From the NCBI GenBank assembly GCA_963971575.1, contig OZ020624.1, positions 10,068,625 through 10,132,624 of the forward strand: DNA of 64,000 nucleotides, written 5' to 3'. The notes under the pieces were generated by a model, which was not told the origin of the DNA, made no database searches, and saw only the letters and a list, made by a program, of their open reading frames with translations. The position numbers and the translations under genes are program-made. This DNA comes from Liopterus haemorrhoidalis (taxonomy: Eukaryota > Arthropoda > Insecta > Coleoptera > Dytiscidae). Positions 33,315 through 42,196 of this stretch are shown piece after piece; the stretch's first letter is position 1; each line of letters starts with the position of its first letter.

Positions 33315-34273
33315 ATGTCTGGCGTAACCTGTAAAGTGTGTGAAACGAGGATCGGCCGTCAAGGTGACAAACTGATATGTACAGGTACTTGTAAAAATAT
33401 TTACCATCCAGTATTTGCCAATATATCAATTGAAAATTATACTATTATGAAAGTAAATGGACAAATTGATGTATGGGTGTGTCAGGGATGTATGGAAAAG
33501 AGGGCCTGTAAAAAGTACCCTACAGACATTACACTTGAGGCGGATAATTCACTCGTGGATATAAAATCCATATTAAAAAATCTGTTGGATGAAAATATAA
33601 AGTTAAAAATACAATTGACGAAACCAATAAAAAAATTGACGTTCAAACGACTAGGATTGAACGCCTGCTCGAGCGGTTGAGTGAGGTAGAATCCGAAAAT
33701 TCCCGGCTGAAAGAGGAGAACGCGAACTTGCTGGGGCTTCTGGATGTCCAGGAGCAGTACTCCCGACGTAACTACGTAGAAATACACGGTTTGCCGGAAA
33801 TGGAAGGCGAGAATACGGTAGCGGAAGTCATCAAATTAGGCCGCGCTGTAGGTATGGAGGTAAAGCCGGACATGATAGATAACTGTCACCGTCTTGGACT
33901 TCGTGGTCAATCATCCCCAGATATTCGCGGCATAATTGTCCAATTCGTTCGCAATTTTGATAAGGTACAGCTATTAAAATGTCGCAAAATAAAAAGAAAC
34001 CTGAACACTAGTGACCTCGGGATTAAGTCGGCTTTATGCGGTAACGTGTATGTGAATGACAATTTAACGCAACGCCGGCGAGCGTTATTATCTGCGGCTA
34101 GAAAATTAAGGCAATCGTGTAATGTAATGTACGTGTGGACAAAAAATGGAAATGTGTATGTGCTTGAAAATGAAAGATCTGGCCTAGTAAATATAAAGTG
34201 TGATAATGACATAAGAGAAATTGAGAGAAAATGTAAAGAAAAGGCAATGAATGTGCTTAAAAATAATGAGTGA
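33315..34273 (+). pseudogene. ORF1: PHD finger, coiled coil, FP domain (one frameshift)
   Basis: 33315-33650 encodes a PHD-like finger (CKVCETRIG, CTGTCKNIYHP, VWVCQGCM; one expected ligand-spacing residue is off) and the start of a coiled coil. A frame change near 33640 moves to the frame 33677-34273 with ERLLERLSEVESENSRLKEE, then EQYSRRNYVEIHGLPE, GIIVQFVRNFDKV, VYVNDNLTQRRRALL and VMYVWTKNGNVYV, the FP-protein-like RNA-binding end. It overlaps ORF2 slightly. Fragments of the same protein occur at 59770-60165 on the minus strand. Confidence 0.8.
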
Positions 34274-34920
34274 AAAAATATGTATTTATTATCAGAATGT
34301 ACGAGGACTACGCACCAAGACGCACTCACTCTACGACAGCGTTCTGTCATCTGAATATGATCTAATAGCTCTCACTGAAACGTGGTTGCATAACAATATT
34401 TATGATAAAGAATTATTTGATAATAGATATATGTGCTATCGCTCGGACAGACAGGACGGTAGAAGAGGTGGGGGCGCGTTGGTCGCAGTCCATAAAAGAT
34501 GGGCTTCTGTCAATATTACAAAATATGTTACTTCTCTAGATTATGTTTTGGTTAAGTTGAATGATTGTAAAAAAACTATGTATGTATCTTGTGTGTATTT
34601 TCCGCCAGATGTAACGGCTGATCTGTATAAACTTTTCTTTGATACTTTGGATTCATATGCAGAAGTTCTTATGAAAAACATAATTATATTAGGAGATTTT
34701 AATGTGGAAACCATCACTGGTCCCAGCGGCGTAGAAGTAAATTTTCGAAAGGATGAGAAAGCATTAGAGATAAGAAATAACATGTCTTTTTATCATCTGT
34801 GTAATAAGAATAACATTTGTAACGTATACAACAAGGCATTAGATCTGGTACTAATATTGCATACATGACCGTGCAAAAATCTTCTGACCCCATTTTAAAA
34901 GAAGACGATTATCATCCAGC

Positions 34921-34971
34921 ATTGGAAATTAATGTTCAATATGTATGTAATATTGTAAGAAATAATATAAG
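34921..34971 (+). repeat. Source of a 51-bp patch found in HINE copy 3
   Basis: The 51 nt beginning cattggaaattaatgttc are identical, base for base and in the same orientation, to 36397-36447 inside the minus-strand HINE copy 3. Here they are ordinary ORF2 coding sequence of the host retrotransposon. Confidence 0.95.
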
Positions 34972-35384
34972 TCATGAAAAAATCTACAACTTCAGAAAAG
35001 CTGATTTCTTAAAATTGTATCATATACTTAGCGCAACTAATTGGAGGTTTCTGAGGTTGATAGATAATGTAAATATTGCAGTGGACAAGTTTTATAGTGT
35101 TTTATACCGGGTGTTGGATGAATGTGTGCCTACTTTTACAAGCAAAAATAAAAACAAATACCCATCTTGGTTTACACTGGAAATAAAAAATATGATTAAA
35201 CAAAAAAAATATAACAGAAAGGTAAATAAAGGCGAGGGAGACGAGAATTATCATCATGCTATGTATGTAAATGTGCGTAGAAATCTTAAGAAGTTAATTA
35301 GACAAGAATATAGAAAATACATTAAAACTATAGAGAATTATATTCCTTCTGATGCTAGACAGTTTTGGAGCTTTTTAAAACAAA

Positions 35385-36367
35385 AAAATTTATGTGAAGT
35401 GTGAATTTTCACACATTTCAAAGTTTTGCAAGTATTTAATAACTGAATGATGATTATTTGGGATGCCAAAACAAATTTTATGTCAAAATATTTTTTTATG
35501 AATTTTAATTCGAATGCCTAATACCATTATTTAAGTTTCTAATATGTGCAGTATTTTTTTTTAGATAGCAAGGTTCATTAAGATTTTGAAAATTGCGCCT
35601 ATGGCTTCTGTTGGTTGCTTAAATCATTAGCCCCGCCCTCTGATTCATCAAACAGAATTAAATTACAATTTCAACACTTCTCACTGGTTATTAAATTTAC
35701 GCTTTTAAAAATTAAATGCAACATTTGCCAAAATATAACTAGAATTTTGACAAAATAATTTAAACAAAAGAAAACTGCAAAAAAAAAACAAAAAAAATTA
35801 AAATGACAGGATTCGAACTCTAGTTTGCAAGTTACCTGTTTGAAAAATTAGAAAACCAATGACTAAACGCACATCGCTATGAGCGCTGACGTATCAACTT
35901 GGTTACATAGCGAATTAAATATTTAACATATTTTGGTTAAAAACACAAAAAATGCATTATTTTCCGAAAACATAATCTGATCAAAAATTTCTGTTGCACT
36001 ATTCCGGTTCACACCAATATACATTACTTAGATTTTTTTCAGATCTTTAGTTTAAACCATCTGGGCTACAGGTTGTGGGACAAAAATTTTTTTGCATAAT
36101 TTTGACAAAAATCGCATCAAAATAATTTATTTTGCAAAAATAAAATTTTGGTCGTTAATCCACGTACTAAGGGCTTTCATTTGATACCCTACTCAGAATT
36201 TAAAAAAAAAAAAATTTTTTTTCGTTGATCACATATTTGTTTATATTTTTAGGGGGATATGTTTTTTAGATGTTTTAGTATTTTTCCTATATGCGGGTCA
36301 AAAAGTTATACAAGCATGCCAAATTTCAACTCTCTAGGTTTAGCCGTTTGGCTACAATTTTTACCGA

Positions 36368-36398
<31 letters not shown>

Positions 36399-36487
36399 TT
36401 GGAAATTAATGTTCAATATGTATGTAATATTGTAAGAAATAATATAATGACGGTATAAGGGTTTTTTGGTCATACCTACAAAATCCT
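35385..36487 (-). mobile_element. Helentron/HINE-like element, copy 3 (subfamily B), inserted in ORF2
   Basis: In minus orientation it opens with AGGATTTTGTAGGTATG (right end), followed by the GTCT tract (reverse, about 36368-36396), and ends at the left with the palindrome gtgtgaattttcacac and ttatgtgaagtg. It lies in an A-rich stretch of the host ORF2 (aaaacaaaaaa / aaaacagcg), and ORF2 resumes in frame at 36490. Its 5' microsatellite is interrupted by a 51-bp copy of host sequence (36397-36447), which replaces the usual gacaaa. It carries the second type of tRNA-like cassette, at about 35815-35905. Confidence 0.8.
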
Positions 36488-37031
36488 AAAAACAGCGTGA
36501 TAGGTTGTCATGCATAGTTACAAGCAACAATGAGGTCATTGATGATAGTTCACAGATCGCCCAAGCATACGCTTCGTATTTTTCCTCAGTGTTTAATCAG
36601 GGTATTATTAACCACATTAATAATGAGAATGCGGATTACTGTGTGGGGTTACTGGGTATAAATACAATTACATTAGAGGATGTGGAATGGTCGATAGGTA
36701 AGTTGAAGCCGAAAAAGTCTTGTGGGTCGGATTTGATACCGTCTTACATATTGAAAGGATGTATGCAGGTGTTGAGGTCTCCTCTTCAAGTACTTTTTCA
36801 GAAGTCGGTAGATACTAATACTTTTCCTGATAAATGGAAGCTAGCTAGAGTATGCCCGATCTACAAATCGGGGTTTAAGAAATGTGTGGGAAATTATAGG
36901 CCTGTATCTGTTCTCTCGTCCCCAGCTAAAGTCTTTGAACAAATAATTTATAAATATTTATTTGAACATGTGTCTCCTGCCATTAGCGACAAACAACACG
37001 GATTCATGCCTCGTAGATCAACAACAACTAC

Positions 37032-37040
37032 TCTATTACA
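37032..37040 (+). repeat. Target-site duplication, left copy (Penelope-like insertion)
   Basis: TCTATTACA, repeated at 39986-39994. The host codons run ...cta tta ca on this side and resume ...cta tta cag gta acg on the other, so the frame is conserved across the duplication. Confidence 0.9.
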
Positions 37041-37086
37041 TATTTTTGTAAAATCTTCTGGTATATATTTTCGACCTTGGAGTAAG

Positions 37087-37163
37087 TTAAATTATGTAGT
37101 CAATTCTTGGGATATTAGGTCAATAAGTAAAACACTTAGATATTCATATATTTGAATAGACCG
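37087..37163 (+). repeat. Left pLTR segment, 77 bp, inverted relative to the right one
   Basis: It starts ttaaattatgtagtcaattc and ends tttgaatagaccg. It is the perfect inverse complement of 39909-39985. Confidence 0.95.
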
Positions 37164-37205
37164 GTTTCGACAATTTTATTGTCTTCTTCAGTATCTCTGA
37201 GGAAA
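37150..37205 (-). ncRNA. Hammerhead-ribozyme-like motif at the pLTR edge
   Basis: On the minus strand: CTGAAGA, an A, a GACAAT/ATTGTC stem with AAA loop, then GAAA and CCGGTCTATT. This is the CUGANGA, helix II, GAAA order of a hammerhead core, which Penelope-like elements are known to carry. One extra A sits between the core and helix II, and I could not confidently pair helices I and III, so activity is doubtful. Confidence 0.5.
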
Positions 37206-38370
37206 AATTGAGAAAAAAAATATTTAATATTACAATAATGTTCACAAAAATTAGTATGAAAATTAATAAATAAATAAACATGTGTATCAAAAAAAAAAAA
37301 AAAAAAACTTACTCAAATTACTAATGTAAATAATAGTTTGTAAATGTATTTAAAATAAATAAAACTTGTAAAAGACATGTGGTATCACATATAAATAAGC
37401 GTCAAAAGTTAAAATGGTTAAAATACTTTAAAAAAATAAATAAATAAAATTCTTGATGGACATCCAGCGTTGAAAGTAGTCCGAATAGTGCCAAGCAATG
37501 ACTGACTGTCCCCCTCTATTCTATAATACCCCACTATTGGTGACTCAACTTAACGCGTATCCCTCTAGCGGCAAAAAAGCGAACACTTCGAAAAAGGTTA
37601 CTGTCATTGTTTACGTATAATTCACCATGTGTTTTATTGTTTCTGTCCATTCTCACTCAATTTTTACAGCGAAAAAAGTGATAAATTTAAGAAAAAAAGA
37701 TTAAATACTCCTTGTTGTGTGTATGGTAGTCAATCACAGGAAGAACATCTTCGAATATTAGATTGAAAGAATATCAGTGATTCTAAAATTTTGTTTCTAT
37801 TGAAGGGAATTTATACTGTTCAGATGATTTTAAACAAGTTTTTAACGTTGAATTTTTACCGAAAATCGTTTAATGTTGTGTAAATTATTGTTAATATAAT
37901 TAAAACCCCTTGTTATTTCATGGGAGTGTTCCATAATTGTGTTAGTTTGCAAATATTTGACAGTTTTCTTGTGTAGAATAAATTACAAGTTCACTTTCTA
38001 TAAAATTTCTTGAGATATGTGTAGATATTAAGCATTCAAATAAATGTTTTAAGTTCAAAGTATAACATTTTATTTTCTCTGAGTATAAGCCGGCACCAAC
38101 ATACAATATATAACCTCTGAAAATATTCATTTACAAGCAGCAAATTTTATCATAAAATGAATTCCCATATATTTATACACTTTTTTAATACTCGGTTATA
38201 ATTTAAATATACTGTATACAGCAAGAAAACGTAAATTAGACCAAAAATTGATTATAAACCAATACTGTTTACATACGTTGACAGATGACTATCCTTTTTC
38301 GTGTCAAAAGTTCACAAGGCGATAGTGGCGCCGTTTCGGTAATTATAGTCGCGAATAATCAAAATGACAT
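37206..38370. other. Non-coding 3' part of the Penelope-like element
   Basis: AT-rich, with an 18-19 nt A run near 37290-37308. 37500-37620 is GC-richer (tattctataataccccact, cccctctattc). No coding frame with content. Longer than a usual Penelope 3' UTR. Confidence 0.45.
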
Positions 38371-38880
38371 TTAAATATGCGCACAGGTATTGTTTTTAAT
38401 ACAATTGATAATATAATCATAGCAATTATTTAAATTCTCTGTGTCTTGTTGAATGTTTATATTATTGTTATTATGTTTTATATATGTCATTTCTTTAATT
38501 AATCTTTTGTAAGAATTACTCTCTTTATCTAATATTTTAAACTTATCAATATTGAAGGTATGGTTATTATCTCGGCAATGTAATGGAATAGGTAATGTTT
38601 TTTTATTTATTATGTCTAATTGATGCTGTTTAATTCTTTTTCCTATATACTGTAAAGTTTGCCCTGTATAAGTGGCCTCACAATTGTTACAATGTAGTTG
38701 ATAAATAACATCATTCTGTTTAGTAATATGATACTTTTCTTTTATTTTAGAAAATAGTGTTTTTACTGTTTTGTTATATTTAAAGCTAATGTTTATTTTA
38801 TTATTTTTAAGTATATTTTTTATTTTTTGTGATAACCGGGGTATATAAGTTAATGAGCAATATTTAATATTCATATTCAT
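38371..38880 (-). CDS. Penelope-like GIY-YIG endonuclease domain (separate frame)
   Basis: A 169-residue frame. Near residue 60 it has VIYQLHCNNCEATYTGQT, combining the CxxC linker and the Y-x-G of the GIY-YIG endonuclease typical of Penelope-like elements, followed by GKRIKQHQ (the conserved Arg/His helix) and IPLHCRDNNHTFN. It would nick target DNA for priming. The ATG overlaps the stop of the RT frame (ATGA). In intact family members the RT and endonuclease form one protein; an 8-A run just upstream suggests a one-base indel separated them. Alternatively translation is coupled by the overlap. Confidence 0.8.
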   Translation of the reverse strand: MNMNIKYCSLTYIPRLSQKIKNILKNNKINISFKYNKTVKTLFSKIKEKYHITKQNDVIYQLHCNNCEATYTGQTLQYIGKRIKQHQLDIINKKTLPIPLHCRDNNHTFNIDKFKILDKESNSYKRLIKEMTYIKHNNNNINIQQDTENLNNCYDYIINCIKNNTCAHI

Positions 38881-39845
38881 GTTGTTTTTTTTAATCTATT
38901 ATTATTAATAATATTATTAATGAGTATCTTTGGAAAGTTATTTTTAGAAAGGATTATCTTTATGTTATTTATAATTTCATCTCGAAAAATTGGATCCGTA
39001 AGTTTAAGGGCTGTTTTTTTTAAATTATAAGCTGTATTAATTTTTTGTGAATTGATATGTGCTGAATTAAAATTTAGGAATCTGTCCGATGCAATTTCTT
39101 TTTTAAACCATTTAGTTTTAATATTATTATTTATACGAATTAGTGTCATATTAAGAAATGAAATTTGATTATTATTTTCCTTTTCACATGCGAATTGAAT
39201 ATTATTATCATATTTGTTAAAATTATCTATTATTGTATTAATTGACTCTTTAGGTACTATTAAAATGAGGTCATCTACATATTTTTTAATTAAAGTGATT
39301 TTAATATTTAGTGTTTTTAAACTACAATCTAATAGGTCATTCATGACTAAGTCTGAAAGGGCTGGGCTACTAGGGTTGCCCATACTCGTCCCGAAGATTT
39401 GTAAATATGTGTTTTTGTTGAATTTAAAATAGCTACTTTCAAACATGAATTTAATGCATTTAATAAACATTTCAAGGTTAATGTCTGTGTATAATTTAAA
39501 TAGGTCCCATTTTGTTTTAATCACTTCAATAACCAATTCTTGATGTATATTGGTGAATAGAGAAATTACATCCAAAGAGATCATAATGTCATCATTCTGT
39601 AAAGTGGGTAAATTATTTATGATGGTTTTTAGTTCAAAGGAGTTTTTTATGTTGTAATTACTATGTAAGTTAACTTTATTAATTATTTTAGTAAGAAATT
39701 TGGATAATTTGTAACCTGGGGCTCTAATACAAGAGACAACTGGTCTGATAGGGAAATGTAATTTATGTGTTTTAATTAATCCATAAAATTTAGGGGGTAC
39801 TGAATTATAAGTTTTTAATTTTTTTCCTATATTTTCTAGAATCAT
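38877..39845 (-). CDS. Penelope-like reverse transcriptase (N-terminally truncated)
   Basis: The 322 residues show the Penelope RT signature PPKFYGLIKTHK, IRPVVSCIRAPGYKLSKFL, ISLDVISLFTNI (motif A), GTSMGNPSSPALSDL (motif B) and the catalytic KKYVDDLILIV near 39275. The frame can be extended upstream past the ATG by about 15 codons to the edge of the right pLTR, where a stop occurs. The N-terminal RT extension is missing, so this is a truncated protein, but no internal stop interrupts what remains. Related by order to the endonuclease frame that follows directly. Confidence 0.85.
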   Translation of the reverse strand: MILENIGKKLKTYNSVPPKFYGLIKTHKLHFPIRPVVSCIRAPGYKLSKFLTKIINKVNLHSNYNIKNSFELKTIINNLPTLQNDDIMISLDVISLFTNIHQELVIEVIKTKWDLFKLYTDINLEMFIKCIKFMFESSYFKFNKNTYLQIFGTSMGNPSSPALSDLVMNDLLDCSLKTLNIKITLIKKYVDDLILIVPKESINTIIDNFNKYDNNIQFACEKENNNQISFLNMTLIRINNNIKTKWFKKEIASDRFLNFNSAHINSQKINTAYNLKKTALKLTDPIFRDEIINNIKIILSKNNFPKILINNIINNNRLKKTT

Positions 39846-39908
39846 TTTATTGTCTATTAGTTCTTTAATTAATTTGTTATTTTTATTTTGTAATTTATCT
39901 GTCTATAT

Positions 39909-39985
39909 CGGTCTATTCAAATATATGAATATCTAAGTGTTTTACTTATTGACCTAATATCCCAAGAATTGACTACATAATTTAA
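39909..39985 (-). repeat. Right pLTR segment, 77 bp
   Basis: Exact inverse complement of 37087-37163. It abuts the target duplication TCTATTACA at 39986-39994 directly, without the 46-nt extension seen on the left. Confidence 0.95.
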
Positions 39986-41403
39986 TCTATTACAGGTAAC
40001 GGGCTACGTGGTACAGGGTCTTGATAGAGGGGTTCAGACGGACGTTGTTTATCTGGATATGACGAAAGCTTTTGACAAAATGGGACATTCCGTACTGATA
40101 GATGCACTTTATAAGTTTGGTGTATCGGCTAAGACTTGCAGTCTATTTAAATCGTACCTCAACAACCGGGAACAATATGTAGATTTTAACGGCACAAAGT
40201 CACATAATTATGTGGCTACCAGTGGCGTACCGCAAGGATCGAACCTGGGAACTCTGCTTTTTCTTTTGGTAGTCAACGATATTCCAGCCCTGGTGAGGAA
40301 CAGCTGCTGTTTGCTCTTTGCGGATGACATCAAAATATAGAAGTATGTACAGAATGACACACACTGTTTTGATTTGGAAATGGATTTACAACGGTTATGC
40401 GACTGGAGTAAGTCAAGTGGATTGCCCTTCAATGTAGCAAAGTGTAGGGTAATGTCCTATTCCAGAAAAAGGGATGTCATTCAACATAATTACAAAATGG
40501 ACGGGAATATCGTTGAACGGACTGATACCATACGGGATCTTGGGGTATTATATGACGTGGGGCTGAATTTTCAACATGTCACATATGTAATAAATAAAGC
40601 ATTTAGAAATATAGGTTTTATTTTGGGCGTAACAAAAGACTTTCGTCAAGTAGAATCATATGTAGCGCTGTTTAACTCTCATGTACGTCCTGTTTTAGAA
40701 TACGCGTGTGTGGTTTGGTATCCTTTTCACGCACTTTATATAAAGCGCATAGAGATTATCCAAAATAGGTATTTCCGTGTTGTTGAATTAAGATTAACAG
40801 GAACATATCCCAGACTCAAACCATCGGCTGAAATCCTAAGTTCATATGACCGGAAAACGCTGGCCGGGAGGAGAGATATGGCTTCGGTGATCTTCCTCTA
40901 TAAATTATTTAATAATCTTGTCGATTGTTCTGATATCCTATCTTGTATTTGTATCAATGTGCCATCCCAGGAATATAGAATTAGGGACAAACTTTTTGAT
41001 TGTAAAAGAACGAACACTGCAGAATGAGTCCACTGTATCGACTGCCTTGTTTGTACAATATGTTTCTTGCTAGAGACAGATCACTGGATATATTTGGACA
41101 AAGTTAATCACAGTTTCGCAGAATGTTAGAGACGTTACTTTCTTAAACTATCTGCATTTCAATCTTAAAGTATTGATGAATATGAATATAATGATTGTTA
41201 TTCGTAAGTTTATTTTATATTCTTAAATGTTACTTTAGGTTAAGTGTACCAATTTGTTAACTGTTTATTTTATTTTTTTGTGTTTTTTATCTAAGTGCAA
41301 TATGATAAATGTAATTAATTAAATGTATGTTATTGTACGGGCACACAGGACAAATTGTCTGTGGTGTACCTTAATAAATAAATAAATAAATAAATAAATA
41401 AAT

Positions 41404-41975
41404 ATCACGATAAACACCCTTGGTGTTAACATTTTTATATGATTTTTTTTATCATGTTAGGGATATTTTAAATAATGCACTTGTTATATTCTATAAAAAA
41501 ATATATTTACTAACGTACGTTTCTACCTTACGACCATTATTAAAGTTTATATATATTAACTTCATATTTTTTTTTGACAAAATCTTTCATGCTTAACCTA
41601 TCTCCAACGGGCCTGTACAACAAGTCGCGCGCATGTATGATAAACGGTGAAGAAGTGCTCGGTCCAACAGCAAAAAAAAACGAAAGAAGATATGCTGGAA
41701 ATGACTCAAACCTAAACTTTTCCAAACATTTTTAAAGAAGTAGTTGGTACGCGTAAGTACCAAAACAAACAAATTAAATTAAACCCCTTTTTAAAAACTC
41801 GAAATCATCGGTGTCGAGTTCCACTTGCTTATTGCCAAAGTTTTTACCAGGTTGTAAAGCCAGGCGCGCTAAAACAAACTGAGCTGAAACAACCGTACAC
41901 TGTACGTACTATATGTTTAAACCCTTAACATAATAAAATGAAGTTTTAAATGTTATATTCTACTAAATAAAATCA
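41404..41975. other. Non-coding, nothing identified
   Basis: AT-rich spacer between the AAAT tail and the 5'-truncated start of the next retroelement. A small GC-richer patch (41590-41720: caacgggcctgtacaacaag, gtcgcgcgcatgtatgat) has no recognised content. Confidence 0.4.
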
Positions 41976-42196
41976 ACTACACTAAAGTTGATAGTCATCA
42001 CCCTCCGTTGGAGATCTTCATATTTTCTATCACACAAAAATACTTACAAACAAAACCAAGACATATGTACTTATATAAATCTGCAGACTATGATAATATT
42101 AATCATTTTCTTTCTAATATTGATTGGAATATTAAATTTAAATTTTTAGACACTGAAAAGTCTGTTGAAAATTTTATAATTCTTCTTTATTTCCCC

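Larger units (their letters stand above)
37041..39985 (-). mobile_element. Penelope-like element with inverted pLTRs and 9-bp target duplication
   Basis: Between duplicate TCTATTACA sites lie a 46-nt one-sided extension (37041-37086), a 77-bp terminal repeat (37087-37163), the coding region on the minus strand, and the exact inverse of the 77-bp repeat (39909-39985). The encoded RT and GIY-YIG endonuclease are diagnostic of Penelope-like elements. The N-terminal third of the RT polyprotein is absent, so the copy is 5'-truncated against the right repeat. About 1.2 kb between the endonuclease stop (38371) and the left repeat is unusually long and may hide a further insertion. Confidence 0.9.
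34266..41027 (+). pseudogene. ORF2 (endonuclease-RT), split by two insertions, with own lesions
   Basis: Exons-like pieces are 34266-34868 (endonuclease: ICIYYQNVRGLRTK, ALTETWLHNN, GGGALVAVH, LGDFNVE), a frame change, 34865-35380, 36490-37040 and 39995-41027. The RT has NYRPVSVLSSPAKVFEQ, KQHGFMPRRSTTTTLL (before the Penelope insertion), VYLDMTKAFDKMGHS, SGVPQGSNLGTLLFLLVVND and the catalytic LFADDIKI (40317-40337). A TAG at 40338-40340 directly follows and the frame continues unchanged to 41027 (RDLGVLYDVGLNFQ). So besides the two insertions there is one frameshift and one nonsense codon. Confidence 0.8.
33315..41403 (+). mobile_element. PHD-type non-LTR element, interrupted by a HINE and a Penelope-like element
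   Basis: ORF1 (33315-34273) and ORF2 (34266-41027) are followed by a 345-bp 3' UTR (with gggcacacaggacaaattgt near 41340) and an AAAT tail at about 41372-41403. ORF2 is split by HINE copy 3 (35385-36487, minus) and by a Penelope-like element (37041-39985). Removing each insert returns the original reading frame at both junctions, so both insertions postdate a coding copy. Without the inserts the element would be about 4.1 kb. Confidence 0.85.
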
